Below, piece after piece: positions 8,891-18,616 of a stretch of 64,000 bases of DNA (position 1 is the stretch's first letter; each line of letters begins with the position of its first letter). The translations under genes and the position numbers were made by a program. Origin of the DNA: Bacteroidales bacterium. GTDB taxonomy: Bacteria > Bacteroidota > Bacteroidia > Bacteroidales > UBA932. Location of the stretch: the NCBI GenBank assembly GCA_017626555.1, contig JAGAIM010000072.1, positions 62,001 to 126,000 on the forward strand. The letters are read 5' to 3'. The notes beneath the pieces are model-generated. The model made no database searches, was not told the origin of the DNA, and worked only from the letters and a program-made list of their open reading frames with translations.

Positions 8891-10750
8891 ATGGTAAGAA
8901 GATATATTACAATCATCGTTCTGGCGCTTTTTTGCTTTGTGTCCTGTGATAAGGATGTCGATGTGATCCCTACGCCTCCTGAGGAGGAGACACCGTCCGG
9001 ACAGGATCCTCCTGTGGAGGAACCGGAATCAGGCGTTGCCAATGTGTCTTATCCCGACAAGGCTGTGTCTTACAGGGGGGCTACTGTTTCGGTCAAGTTC
9101 GATGCTGAGGCTGCGTGGACGGCTTCTCTCGAATTGAAGTCTGTGCCCGAACTTGAGTGGGCTGCAGTGAGTGCGAGTACCACTTCGGGTGATGCGAAGA
9201 AAGGATGCAGTGTAAGAGTTGCATTTGAGGAAAACAAGTCGTCAGAAGAAAGGATTGCCGAACTGTGGGTGACGGTGGAAGGCTTCGAGCCTGAGTGCAT
9301 TGCGACCTTGACGCAGGCTGCGGACGGAGCCGGTGCCGATGCTGGGATCAACAAGGCTCTCAATACCTATATGCACGATATCCTTAAGGAAGACTACCTC
9401 TTTGCGGATGCATATAATGCACAGGAGGTGGATCTGACAGTCTCCTACAATGACTTCCTTTCGAAACATCTTCTTTCATTGGGCGATGTGAATGTTGCTG
9501 ACGGAGGATACAGGAAGGCAAGTCAGGAGAATGCCGGACAGAGGTTCATATATACTAATCTCGTGGAGATTGTCACCACGAAGGCGGCTCAGACCGGAGG
9601 CTTGGGATTCGGCCCGTTCATTTCCACAGCCTTGTCCGCCAATGGTTCTGATATGGCCATAGCACCGTCATTCGTGCGCCGTGGATCTCCGGCGGAAGGT
9701 GCCGGCCTCAGAAGGGGAGACCTTATATATGCCGTCAATGGTACACGTCTTACCACTTCCAACTACCGTGCATATATGACTTCCCTCTATATGAATCCGT
9801 CAGGTGTGTATAACTTCTCATTCCTGCGATTCGAAGCAGACGGGAATGGAGGCTACAGCCTCAATTCATATGATTCCGGATCCGCTGCATCCGGTGTACA
9901 TATTTATGATCCGGTCCTTCACGCATCTGTTATGACTGATCCTGACAATCCTGCCACAAAGATCGGTTATCTTGTGTATGAGTCCTTCGATCTCAATTCT
10001 CAGGATATTCTTGAAGAGACCATAAATGACTTCATCGAGGCAGGCATCAACGATCTCATTCTCGATCTTCGTTTCAATGCGGGTGGAGCAGTGGCTCAGA
10101 GCAGATGGCTTTCGGGATGTATCGCTGGTCCGGCCAACGGTTCCAAGACCTTTACTAAGGTGGTGTATAATGACGGCGCGACAGAAAACTGGACATTCGA
10201 TTACGGATATGACAACGATACCGACAACCTCGGCAAGCCTTCATATCTCGGTCTTTCCAGACTTTATGTGATCTGTTCCTACAATACTGCATCGGCAGCA
10301 GAACTGGTGATAAACTCGCTCCGAGGCGTTGATTTTCCTGTGACTCTTATCGGAGGTACCACGGAGGGCAAGAATGTGGGTATGGAGGTGTCGGAGAAAG
10401 TGTATAACGGACGACGTTTCCAGTTCTCTCCGGTGACTTTCTGGGTCAGGAATGCAAAGGATTTCGGAGACTATCCTGACGGTATAAGGCCGGATGAGTT
10501 TGTCAATAATGACAATGGAAGTTATGATGATGATGCAGATAATGTATTCCCGTATTCTTTCTCTGATTGGGGAAATATGGACTACAACATTGCCCTCCAG
10601 TGGGCATATTGCAGTATCACGGGCAAGTCTAGGTGGACTCATACCCCAGTGCGTTCGATGATGTTTGATGTTCCGGTTCCTGTCGATTGTCAGCCGATGG
10701 AACTGATGCACAACCGATACGGCAATCTTATGTTTGAAAATAATCAATAA
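8891..10750 (+). CDS. S41 family peptidase lipoprotein (BACON-PDZ-protease)
   Basis: Protein of 619 residues. A lipoprotein signal (CFVSC, Cys19) is followed by a Pro/Glu-rich linker and a BACON-like beta domain (about 55-145). A PDZ domain follows (RRGSPAEGAGLRRGDLIYAV, about 258-277), then a tail-specific protease domain. The nucleophile is likely Ser468 in NTASAAE and the general base Lys494 in TEGKNVG, the S41 Ser-Lys dyad. LILDLRFNAGG is the typical strand before the active site. It starts 5 bp after the previous gene and ends 13 bp before the next, so it sits inside the lipoprotein operon. It may process a neighbouring lipoprotein or a host protein (inference). Family call is sure. Confidence 0.9.
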   Translation: MVRRYITIIVLALFCFVSCDKDVDVIPTPPEEETPSGQDPPVEEPESGVANVSYPDKAVSYRGATVSVKFDAEAAWTASLELKSVPELEWAAVSASTTSGDAKKGCSVRVAFEENKSSEERIAELWVTVEGFEPECIATLTQAADGAGADAGINKALNTYMHDILKEDYLFADAYNAQEVDLTVSYNDFLSKHLLSLGDVNVADGGYRKASQENAGQRFIYTNLVEIVTTKAAQTGGLGFGPFISTALSANGSDMAIAPSFVRRGSPAEGAGLRRGDLIYAVNGTRLTTSNYRAYMTSLYMNPSGVYNFSFLRFEADGNGGYSLNSYDSGSAASGVHIYDPVLHASVMTDPDNPATKIGYLVYESFDLNSQDILEETINDFIEAGINDLILDLRFNAGGAVAQSRWLSGCIAGPANGSKTFTKVVYNDGATENWTFDYGYDNDTDNLGKPSYLGLSRLYVICSYNTASAAELVINSLRGVDFPVTLIGGTTEGKNVGMEVSEKVYNGRRFQFSPVTFWVRNAKDFGDYPDGIRPDEFVNNDNGSYDDDADNVFPYSFSDWGNMDYNIALQWAYCSITGKSRWTHTPVRSMMFDVPVPVDCQPMELMHNRYGNLMFENNQ

Positions 10751-10763
10751 TCCAATAAGACTT

Positions 10764-13727
10764 ATGAGAACTTTAAAAAAACTATTATCCTGCTGTCTTA
10801 TGGGATCTATGCTGTTTGCGGTCTCTTGTGAGACTGTGGTCGAGCAGTACATAGAGAATCCTTACGATGACAGTGGACTTAAAGAGGAAATCGATGGTGT
10901 CAAGGATCAACTTGACGAATTGTCGGGCAGAATCGATGGTATCATTGAGACGATTTACGATCTGCAGGAGAAATTGAACGATGAGATCGATGCTCTTGAA
11001 TCTATGCTTTCAGGCAAACTGCTGATTTCAGATGTTTCGACAGATGCTTCCAACGGTGTCACAACCGTTACACTTTCTGACGGTACGAAGTTGTATCTTC
11101 TTCCTGAGACAGATCTTCGCTCGTTCGTTACATACGTGACACTCAGCGATGGCATTGCATATTGGGCATATATAGATGCCGAAGGAAAGACGGTTCTGTT
11201 CCTTGATGAGAATAAGGCTCCGGTTCCGGTGATAGGTGATGTTCCGGAAGTGATTGTCAAGGACGGGGAGACCTGGCTTGTGATCGGTGGTGTGGAATAT
11301 CCTATATCGGGTAATTCGGTATTCTCTGATTATGAGGTTATTACAGATGAACTTACAGGTGATGTATATGCCGTTACGTTCACTTTCGGTGAGGGTATGT
11401 CATTTACTGTGACTGTTGATGGCGCAGCGGGATTCCACTTTGTGAAGCCTTCAGGATGGTCAACTGTGGTGATTTCCGACTATTATGTCGCTAACGGTCT
11501 TACAGAGCGTGTGCAGATTGATGCAAGAGGTGTGGTTGATTATGTCCTTCAGATTCCTGACGGTTGGAGAGTCAAGGAGTATGAAGATGTATTTATGGGT
11601 TCAATGTACTTCGATATTACTGCTCCGTCAGAGGAACTGGTGAAAAGCGGAGTGGCTGCTGCTGATGGTGACCTGAAAGTCGTTGCTGTTCTTGAAGGAG
11701 GAAAGGCTACAGTGGCTAAACTGTATCTGTCAACTTCTCCTTTCAAGGAGTTCAATGTGTCGATGGGCTACGCCGATGTGACTATGTACAATGGCCTTCA
11801 GAAGTTCGTTTATGGCGTGTGCCTCGAGTCTGAGTATGATGAGGATGCCATTTTCTCAGTAGCGGAGGGACTTCTTACTGCATACGACTATCCGGCTGGT
11901 TATGGCGTGGCAGACTATGATCTGGAAGGTCTCGCTCTCAGCGATATCGCCGGCGCTGAACTTTTACCAGGAGAAAAATATGTGTTCTGGGCTATTCCTG
12001 CTTTGTATTATATGACTGATTATGATGCTGGCTACTACCTTAAGAAGGGTACTCTCGTCAAGAAGGAAGTCGAGTATTCTTCAGTACTTTTTGAGGTAGG
12101 GGATGAAAGTTTCCGTGATGCTGTGCTTACAATGGATCTCAAGGGAGTGAATGCATATTATACTGCTTTGGTTCCGAAGGCTGACTTTATGGTAGAGGAT
12201 GTGGCATATTGCCTCAATATCCCTGAATACTATGAGGCAATGACCACTCCGATGTCATACGAAGGCTCTGTTTTCTCATTCTATAATGTAGAGCCGGAGC
12301 AGGCTACAGAGTATGTTGCCTGGATTGCAGTGGCAGAGGAAGGCAAGACATATACTGAGGCTGATGTTGTGGTTCGTGAGTTCTCTACTCTCAACCTGAC
12401 AGCAGGAGGAAATGTGTCTGTTGCTGTAAATGAGATTACTCCTTCTGTATTTGATGTAGATGTTACGCTCTATGCTACCGGTGCCGAGAATATCTACTAT
12501 GCATACCTTACTGCTTCAAATGCAAAGAAATATGCTGACAATGAGGCCAGGGCTATGTATCTGTTCGAGAACGGATTTTCTGTAAAGGGTGAGTCTGCTC
12601 AGACTAAGGTGTCGGATTTCATTACCAGTACAAAGCCTGAGACAACTTACGTTCTCTTTGCCGTTGCATCTGATGCTGACGGAAAATATGGAGATGTGCT
12701 TGTTTATGAATGCACCACAACTGAGATTGTTTATAACGACCTTAAAGTTGAGATGGAGATTGTGACCAATGATCCTAACAATGTGGTGCTGAGCATTTCA
12801 GCGAAAAATTCTACCGGGTTCGTTTACTGGCTTGGAAAGACTTCCGACAACACTTGGAAGAGTTCCAACTATATGGGCGGCAAGGTAGAGACAGCACAGG
12901 AATATATCTATCTCAACCAGAATCAGTACAGGGTTACGTCAGTTATGGAGAAATACCCGATTGAAAACGGGCAGATCGTTATGACCGATCTCGCAATGGA
13001 TGAAGATTATGTTATCGTTGCTATGGCAAAGGATAAGGATGGCGGTCTTTCCAAGGCTACGGAACTCAGATTCGTGCCACGCGCCGTTGCATTGGGAACA
13101 TTGGTGCTTGCTACCGATCCTAAGTGGGCTGACGCAAAGCCTTCGGTGGATTGGATTGAGGAGCGTTTCCAGGCTGCCACAGGCCAGATGTCGGGAGCGT
13201 ATGGTTTCAATATAACCATCCCTTCAGGATTTACTGCATACGTTCTTGCCGGAACTGACAGTTATATTAACGACGGCGATGCGACTCTTGTACTGACTCC
13301 GGAGGAAAAGATCATAAAGATAATCCAGTATGTCGATAGGCCGCGTGACTGGCATCTTACGGTTTCAGAAGACTGGGTGTGGCCTCATATAGGTTATGTC
13401 CATTATCATAGCCACCACGGTGCACCTCTCTATGGTAATTCGATAATATGGGCTTCACAGGAATATCACGATTCAAGGTGTGACTGCGGAGGCAATTATG
13501 TGGCAGTGATGGAAATGCAGGGACACGAGGTGGAAGTGAACCATCTGATCAACATCAACGATGGCAAACCTGTTGAGTTCAGACAGCCTCAGGCAATCGC
13601 AAGCACATCAGAAGTGATCGATAAGGTCTTTGTCGTTTGTCAGGATCTCGATGGCAACTGCTATGAGCCATTCGTTATAGATGTTCCGTTGGAACTCTTC
13701 CAGAATGCAGGAGGACGAGACGAGTAA
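10764..13727 (+). CDS. Second DUF4988-like coiled-coil lipoprotein
   Basis: The ATG at 10764 is chosen because the upstream TTG at 10734 lies inside the S41 gene and adds ten residues before the signal; from 10764 the signal ends in a lipobox (FAVSC, Cys22). Product 987 residues. ENPYDDSGLKEEIDGVKDQL begins a coiled coil, matching the YDDSALRE start of the 2217 protein. Next come two short beta repeats (VTLSDGTKLYLLPETD, VTLSDGIAYWAYIDAEGK), then several Tyr-rich modules including TTYVLFAVASDADGKYGDV, nearly the same as in the 2217 protein. The C-terminal part (about 860-987) is His-rich around HIGYVHYHSHHG and has a CDCGG, possible metal ligands. Last gene of the operon. Confidence 0.85.
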   Translation: MRTLKKLLSCCLMGSMLFAVSCETVVEQYIENPYDDSGLKEEIDGVKDQLDELSGRIDGIIETIYDLQEKLNDEIDALESMLSGKLLISDVSTDASNGVTTVTLSDGTKLYLLPETDLRSFVTYVTLSDGIAYWAYIDAEGKTVLFLDENKAPVPVIGDVPEVIVKDGETWLVIGGVEYPISGNSVFSDYEVITDELTGDVYAVTFTFGEGMSFTVTVDGAAGFHFVKPSGWSTVVISDYYVANGLTERVQIDARGVVDYVLQIPDGWRVKEYEDVFMGSMYFDITAPSEELVKSGVAAADGDLKVVAVLEGGKATVAKLYLSTSPFKEFNVSMGYADVTMYNGLQKFVYGVCLESEYDEDAIFSVAEGLLTAYDYPAGYGVADYDLEGLALSDIAGAELLPGEKYVFWAIPALYYMTDYDAGYYLKKGTLVKKEVEYSSVLFEVGDESFRDAVLTMDLKGVNAYYTALVPKADFMVEDVAYCLNIPEYYEAMTTPMSYEGSVFSFYNVEPEQATEYVAWIAVAEEGKTYTEADVVVREFSTLNLTAGGNVSVAVNEITPSVFDVDVTLYATGAENIYYAYLTASNAKKYADNEARAMYLFENGFSVKGESAQTKVSDFITSTKPETTYVLFAVASDADGKYGDVLVYECTTTEIVYNDLKVEMEIVTNDPNNVVLSISAKNSTGFVYWLGKTSDNTWKSSNYMGGKVETAQEYIYLNQNQYRVTSVMEKYPIENGQIVMTDLAMDEDYVIVAMAKDKDGGLSKATELRFVPRAVALGTLVLATDPKWADAKPSVDWIEERFQAATGQMSGAYGFNITIPSGFTAYVLAGTDSYINDGDATLVLTPEEKIIKIIQYVDRPRDWHLTVSEDWVWPHIGYVHYHSHHGAPLYGNSIIWASQEYHDSRCDCGGNYVAVMEMQGHEVEVNHLININDGKPVEFRQPQAIASTSEVIDKVFVVCQDLDGNCYEPFVIDVPLELFQNAGGRDE

Positions 13728-13745
13728 TCCTGAGAATATACAGTA

Positions 13746-13846
13746 AAAAATCCAAGGCTGTAACAGCAAGGCGGCATTGGCTCCCGAAAAGGGAGGGGAC
13801 CCACGATAGTGGGGAGGACCGCCGGCTGTTACAGCCTTGGATTTTT
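13746..13846. repeat. 101-bp cloverleaf-like palindrome between convergent genes
   Basis: A perfect 22-bp inverted repeat (13746-13767 and 13825-13846) has A5 on one end and T5 on the other. Inside lie GGCGG/CCGCC (13770-13774, 13819-13823) and two tandem hairpins, CTCCC-GAAAA-GGGAG (13781-13795) and CCCAC-GATA-GTGGG (13800-13813). It sits between the lipoprotein operon and infB, so it can end transcription from both sides. The element at 38313-38411 has the same plan. It may be a small palindromic mobile element used as a terminator (inference). Confidence 0.8.
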
Positions 13847-13855
13847 ATCAGAGGA

Positions 13856-16732
13856 CTATAGCGTCCTCTTGATCTCTTCGATTGTGTATGCCTCTACGAC
13901 ATCACCGATCTTGATGTCATTGTAGCCCTGGATGTTAAGACCGCAGTCCTGACCCATAGCCACTTCCTTGACATCATCCTTGAATCTCTTGAGTGAGCCA
14001 AGTTCACCGGTATAGATTACGATACCGTCGCGGATTACGCGCACTTTCGCAGATCTGACGAGTTTGCCTTCGCGGACGATACATCCGGCGATGGTTCCGA
14101 CCTTGGAAATCTTGAATGTCTCCTGAACTTCTGCAGTTGCAGTGACGATTTCTTTCTGCTCAGGCTCGAGCATACCTTCGATACCGCTCTTAAGTTCGTT
14201 GATACAGTCGTAGATCACAGAGTACAGACGTATCTCGATCTCTTCCTTCTCTGCAAGTTTGCGTGCTGAAGGCATAGGACGTACCTGGAAACCGATGATG
14301 ATGGCATCAGAAGCCGCTGCAAGCAGGATATCCGACTCTGAGATTGCACCCACGGCCTTGTGGATCACATTCACGCGTACTTCCTCTGTTGAAAGTTTGA
14401 TGATAGAGTCCGAGAGCGCCTCGATAGAACCGTCCACGTCTCCCTTGACGATGACATTGAGTTCCTTGAAGTTTCCGATGGCGATACGACGTCCGATCTC
14501 CTCGAGAGTCATATGCTTCTGTGTCTTGATACCCTGGATACGGATCAACTGTTCGCGTTTGTTGGCGATATCCTTTGCTTCCTTCTCGTCAGCCATAATG
14601 TTGAATGTCTCACCTGCGGTAGGGGCTCCGTTAAGACCGAGGACTGAAACTGGTGTTGAAGGACCGGCCTCCTCAACCTTCTGTCCACGCTCATTGAACA
14701 TTGCCTTGACGCGTCCGGTGTAGCATCCTGAGAGCATCACATCTCCCACTCTCATCGTACCGTTCTGTACGAGGATGGTTGCGAGATATCCGCGACCCTT
14801 GTCAAGTGATGACTCGATGACTGCACCTGTAGCCCTGCGGTTAGGGTTGGCCTTGAGATCGAGCATCTCTGCCTCAAGAAGAACCTTTTCGAGAAGAAGA
14901 TCGACATTGATACCTTTCTTTGCGGAAATTTCCTGGCACTGATATTTTCCTCCCCAGTCTTCCACGAGAATGTTCATATTGGAGAGTTGCTCGCGTATCT
15001 TGTCAGGGTTTGCACCCGGCTTGTCAATCTTGTTGATTGCGAAAATCATCGGTACGCCGGCAGCCTGTGCGTGATTGATAGCCTCGACTGTCTGCGGCAT
15101 TATGCAGTCGTCTGCAGCCACGATGATGATGGCGACGTCAGTCATCTTTGCACCTCGCGCACGCATCGCGGTGAACGCCTCGTGACCAGGAGTGTCGAGG
15201 AATGTTATCCTCTGTCCGTCAGGGAGTTTCACGTTGTATGCTCCGATGTGCTGGGTGATACCACCGGCCTCACCGGCAATGACATTCGCTTTACGGATAT
15301 AGTCCAGAAGGGAAGTCTTACCGTGATCGACGTGACCCATCACTGTGATCACCGGTGGACGTGGGAGAAGGTCCTCTTCGGTATCCTCACCCTCACCCTG
15401 TGCAATTGCGTCTGTGAGGTTTGCTGTAACGAATTCAACTTCATATCCGAATTCTTCGGCAACGAGAACGAGTGTCTCTGCGTCGAGACGCTGGTTGATG
15501 GATACCATCATACCGAGGCTCATACAAGCGCCGATGACCTTGGTCACAGGAGTATTGTTCATCAGGGTCGCAAGGTCGTTTACGGTCACGAACTCTGTCA
15601 CCTTCAGCACCTTCTGCTCGAGTTGCTGCATCTCCATCTCTTCCAGCATCCTCTGTGAGGCTGCCTCTCTCTTCTCCTTTCTGTGCTTTGCTCCGAAGTT
15701 ACCCTTCTTGTTTTCGTTCATTCGGGCGTATGTCTCCTTGATCTGCTTCTGGATCTCCTTCTGCATCTCTTCCTGCTCGGCCTCAGTCATAGGCTTGAAT
15801 TTGTCACCGCCTCTGTCGCGACGATTCTTCTTTCCATTCTTGCCCTGCTGCTCGCTCGGACGCTGCTGCTTCTGACCATTGTTCTGCTGGCCCTGGCCTC
15901 CCTTGTTCTTATCTTTCTTTACCTTATTGTCTGCCTCGACCTTAGTGACATCCACTTTCTGGCTGCCTTCCTTGCCGATTCTCTCTCTCTTCTTCTTTTT
16001 CTTCTTCTTGTCGAACTGGGACAGGTCGATCTTGTCAACCACCTTCGGGCCGGCGAGACGCTCTACTTCGATCTTCACTTCGCGTGGCTGAGGCTTTTCT
16101 TCTACCTTCGGCTCTTCCTCCTTCCCGTTCTCTGTTGCGACAGGAGTTTCCGGCTCAGCCGGCATTGCAGGCTCTACCGCTGGGGTCTGGGCGGTCTGAT
16201 CTTCTGCAACCGTTTCCGGCTCGGTCTTCACCTCCTTTGCTGGAGACTTTTTCTTGTCAAACTGGGAGAGGTCGATCTTGTCAACGATCTTGATGCCTCC
16301 TTCCTTGTTTTCCACTTTTGCCGCTTCCTTGACTTCGGGAACAACTGCCTCAGGCTTTGCTTCCTGGACGTGCTCCTCCTGCTGAGGCTCAGCAGGCTTT
16401 TCAACTGCCTGTTCAACCTTGGCAGGCTCGCTGTTGAGTACGTTGCTCTTGATGACTACTTCCTTCTCAGGTACTTCCTCGTCTTCACGACCGGCCTTTT
16501 TCTTGGAGCCCATCTCGATGATCTCCTTGAGTTTGATAGTCACTTTTTCCGAGTCTTTCTTAAGTTTGAGGTCTTCGCCGAACTTTGCCTCTATAGCCGG
16601 AAGATACTCATCCGATACCTTTGCATTCGGATTCATCTCCACGTTGGCTCCCTTCTCGTTGAGAAAATCAACGAGTCTGGCAAGTCCGATGCTGAATTGC
16701 TTTGTAAGTTTGCTTAATCTGATTTCTGCCAT
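13856..16732 (-). CDS. infB: Translation initiation factor IF-2
   Basis: Protein of 958 residues, in the range for Bacteroidota IF-2. The N-terminal helical domain ([16 protein letters not shown]) is followed by a long charged Lys/Glu/Gln-rich linker (about 90-370) holding two copies of [13 protein letters not shown], a phylum feature. An IF2_N domain then leads to the GTPase domain with P-loop GHVDHGKTS (about 464-472) and NKID (about 565-568), then domains II, III and the fMet-tRNA-binding C2 domain. It positions initiator tRNA on the 30S subunit with GTP hydrolysis. Third gene of rimP-nusA-infB, starting 22 bp after nusA. A plus-strand open frame of 344 codons over the linker is a composition shadow. 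Confidence 0.98.
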   Translation of the reverse strand: MAEIRLSKLTKQFSIGLARLVDFLNEKGANVEMNPNAKVSDEYLPAIEAKFGEDLKLKKDSEKVTIKLKEIIEMGSKKKAGREDEEVPEKEVVIKSNVLNSEPAKVEQAVEKPAEPQQEEHVQEAKPEAVVPEVKEAAKVENKEGGIKIVDKIDLSQFDKKKSPAKEVKTEPETVAEDQTAQTPAVEPAMPAEPETPVATENGKEEEPKVEEKPQPREVKIEVERLAGPKVVDKIDLSQFDKKKKKKKRERIGKEGSQKVDVTKVEADNKVKKDKNKGGQGQQNNGQKQQRPSEQQGKNGKKNRRDRGGDKFKPMTEAEQEEMQKEIQKQIKETYARMNENKKGNFGAKHRKEKREAASQRMLEEMEMQQLEQKVLKVTEFVTVNDLATLMNNTPVTKVIGACMSLGMMVSINQRLDAETLVLVAEEFGYEVEFVTANLTDAIAQGEGEDTEEDLLPRPPVITVMGHVDHGKTSLLDYIRKANVIAGEAGGITQHIGAYNVKLPDGQRITFLDTPGHEAFTAMRARGAKMTDVAIIIVAADDCIMPQTVEAINHAQAAGVPMIFAINKIDKPGANPDKIREQLSNMNILVEDWGGKYQCQEISAKKGINVDLLLEKVLLEAEMLDLKANPNRRATGAVIESSLDKGRGYLATILVQNGTMRVGDVMLSGCYTGRVKAMFNERGQKVEEAGPSTPVSVLGLNGAPTAGETFNIMADEKEAKDIANKREQLIRIQGIKTQKHMTLEEIGRRIAIGNFKELNVIVKGDVDGSIEALSDSIIKLSTEEVRVNVIHKAVGAISESDILLAAASDAIIIGFQVRPMPSARKLAEKEEIEIRLYSVIYDCINELKSGIEGMLEPEQKEIVTATAEVQETFKISKVGTIAGCIVREGKLVRSAKVRVIRDGIVIYTGELGSLKRFKDDVKEVAMGQDCGLNIQGYNDIKIGDVVEAYTIEEIKRTL

Positions 16733-16754
16733 TATATTACCCCTTTATTAATTT

Positions 16755-18008
16755 CTACTCTTCGTCTTCAAATTCCGCACGGAGGATGTCGATGATCTCC
16801 TCTACGGTTTCGTCTTCGAGGTCAGCCCTCTTGGCGATGTCTGCTGCAGAAAGTGCTAGTACACTCTTTGCTGTGTCGCATCCGATGCTCTGGAGTCTTT
16901 CGATGATCCAAGCGTCGATAACGTCATCGAATTCGCTCAGAAGCACATCCTCTTCCTCTGCCTCGATGTCATCCTTAGGAAGTTCTCTCCATACCTCGAT
17001 CTCCTTTCCTACAAGCATACCTGCAAGACGGATGTTGCATCCTCCCTTACCGATACCTTTCTTCACCTCGTCAGGAAGCATATAGACTTTGATCTTGTCT
17101 TCCTCTCCACCGAGTACGATGGATGAAATCTTTGCAGGATTGAGGGCTCTCTGGATGAGGAGTTGGGTGTTGTTTGTCCACTGGAGGACATCGATGTTCT
17201 CGTTGCGGAGTTCGCGTACGATACCGATGATACGGGCTCCCTTGACACCGATGCAGGCTCCGATAGGATCGATTCTCTCATCGTATGATTCCACTGCCAC
17301 CTTCGCGCGTTCTCCCGGGATACGGACAACCTTCTTGATGGTGATGAGTCCGTCATATATTTCAGGAACTTCCTGCTCGAAAAGTTTCTCCAGGAATTCA
17401 GGAGTCGTACGTGAGAGTACTATGTATGGAGTGGTGTTGTTCTTCATCTCCACGCTCTTGATGATGGCGCGGACTGTGTCGTTCTTCTTGAAGTGCTCGC
17501 CAGGAATCTGCTCTGACTTAGGCAGACGGAGTTCGTTGCCGTCTTCGTCCAGAATGAGCACCTCCTTAGCCCAGGTCTGATACACCTCTCCTGTGAAGAT
17601 CTCTCCGATCTTGCTTACGTATTTGTTGTAAAGGTTAGCCTTCTCTATATCCATAATACGACCCTGGAGGTTCTGGCGTATGTTGAGGATGCCTCGACGG
17701 CCGAAGTCCTTGAGTTCTATCTTCTTTGCAAAGGTCTCTCCGATCTCGTAGTCGTCGTCGAGTGCCTCGTCGTCAAGTGCAATCTGTGTGTTAGGGTCTT
17801 CGACCTCTTCAACGACCTCTCTGTTCCAGTAGATCTCGCAGTCTCCTTTGTCGATGTTGATGATAATGTCGAAGTTGTCTGCCGATCCGTAAGTCTTTGT
17901 GATCTGGTTCTTGAACACTTCTTCAAGAACGCCCATCATTGTGGGTCTGTCGATGTTTTTCTGGTTCTTGAACTCAGCAAAAGCATCTTTAAGTTCGATC
18001 TTTTCCAT
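16755..18008 (-). CDS. nusA: Transcription termination/antitermination factor NusA
   Basis: Protein of 417 residues. The N-terminal RNA-polymerase-binding domain (about 1-130) is followed by an S1 domain (about 135-205), two KH domains (ERIDPIGACIGVKGARI and KVYMLPDEVKKGIGKGG, about 240-350) and a C-terminal helix-hairpin-helix-like region (IGCDTAKSVLALSAADIAKR). It binds RNA polymerase and modulates pausing, termination and antitermination in the cytoplasm. The rimP-nusA-infB order is widely conserved; 42 bp separate it from rimP. Nothing odd in length or motifs. Confidence 0.97.
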   Translation of the reverse strand: MEKIELKDAFAEFKNQKNIDRPTMMGVLEEVFKNQITKTYGSADNFDIIINIDKGDCEIYWNREVVEEVEDPNTQIALDDEALDDDYEIGETFAKKIELKDFGRRGILNIRQNLQGRIMDIEKANLYNKYVSKIGEIFTGEVYQTWAKEVLILDEDGNELRLPKSEQIPGEHFKKNDTVRAIIKSVEMKNNTTPYIVLSRTTPEFLEKLFEQEVPEIYDGLITIKKVVRIPGERAKVAVESYDERIDPIGACIGVKGARIIGIVRELRNENIDVLQWTNNTQLLIQRALNPAKISSIVLGGEEDKIKVYMLPDEVKKGIGKGGCNIRLAGMLVGKEIEVWRELPKDDIEAEEEDVLLSEFDDVIDAWIIERLQSIGCDTAKSVLALSAADIAKRADLEDETVEEIIDILRAEFEDEE

Positions 18009-18050
18009 TTTTTATTATTTATTTTTTTATGATTATACGTAATTGTGAGT

Positions 18051-18521
18051 TCAGGCAAATTCAATGAAAGGCTTCACGGAATTCACCTGATCCATTGTGA
18101 AACGGTCAGTGTGCTCTACGAGTTCCTTCTTCTTCTTTCCTTCCACTGCCTCCTTCACGGAATATTTCAATGTTATGCTCTCCTGATCGGCCTCCTGAAG
18201 TACAGCCACCATCTTCTTCCCACCCTTGAGGGATACTTCCACTTTCGAGCCGATGGCTTTCTGATACTGTTTCAGTACCTTGAAAGGCTGGTCGAGTCCG
18301 GCCGAACTTACGGTGAGAGAATAGTCTTCAACCTCTCTGTCGAACTTGGATTCGAAGAATCTGGTGAGTGAAACGCAGTCTTCAAGTTCGATTTTCCCGT
18401 TTTCGGATTCGATTGTCAAAACAATATCGTTATCTTTGCTGACCGAAACGTCAACAATGAAGCATCCGCGTGCAACAATCTCGCCGCCGATTGCATCTAT
18501 AATGTCTGATGTTTTAATCAT
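18051..18521 (-). CDS. rimP: Ribosome maturation factor RimP
   Basis: The ATG at 18521 gives 156 residues beginning MIKTSDIIDAIGGEI, the usual RimP N-terminus, and has CAGGAG 3 bp upstream. The frame runs 90 bp further up, but that stretch lies across the promoter and a leader hairpin, so it is rejected as coding. RimP has an alpha/beta N-terminal domain (about 1-80, with VSSAGLDQPF at its end) and an SH3-like C-terminal domain (about 85-150). It binds the 30S subunit and is needed for its maturation. First gene of the operon, with a promoter at 18582-18613 and a hairpin at the start of its leader. Confidence 0.93.
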   Translation of the reverse strand: MIKTSDIIDAIGGEIVARGCFIVDVSVSKDNDIVLTIESENGKIELEDCVSLTRFFESKFDREVEDYSLTVSSAGLDQPFKVLKQYQKAIGSKVEVSLKGGKKMVAVLQEADQESITLKYSVKEAVEGKKKKELVEHTDRFTMDQVNSVKPFIEFA

Positions 18522-18545
18522 TGCTCCTGATAATGCATAAAATAA

Positions 18546-18563
18546 GGGGGCCTGCCAGCCCCC
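18546..18563 (-). promoter_or_regulatory. Hairpin at 5' end of rimP-nusA-infB leader
   Basis: On the minus strand GGGGGC-TGGCAG-GCCCCC forms a 6-bp all-GC stem followed by TTATTTT. It begins about 20 bases after the -7 box and ends 24 bases before the rimP ATG. It could be an attenuator or a 5' stabilising hairpin. The poor T-tract argues against full termination. Confidence 0.55.
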
Positions 18564-18581
18564 TGAATCATTCTCACGGTG

Positions 18582-18613
18582 CAAATTTACGAATAAATTC
18601 ATAATAAGCAAAA
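18582..18613 (-). promoter_or_regulatory. Promoter of rimP-nusA-infB
   Basis: Reading the minus strand, TTTTG (18613-18609), a 19-bp spacer and TAAATTTG (18589-18582) fit the Bacteroidetes consensus exactly. The -33 box is only 4 bp from the divergent lpxD start codon at 18617, so the two units share this region. Confidence 0.85.
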
Positions 18614-18616
18614 TAA

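Noticed and set aside
15683-16717. 344-codon plus-strand frame opposite infB
   Set aside because: It mirrors the Lys/Glu/Gln-rich linker of IF-2, which reads as Leu/Phe/Ser on the other strand; no start signal or family match.
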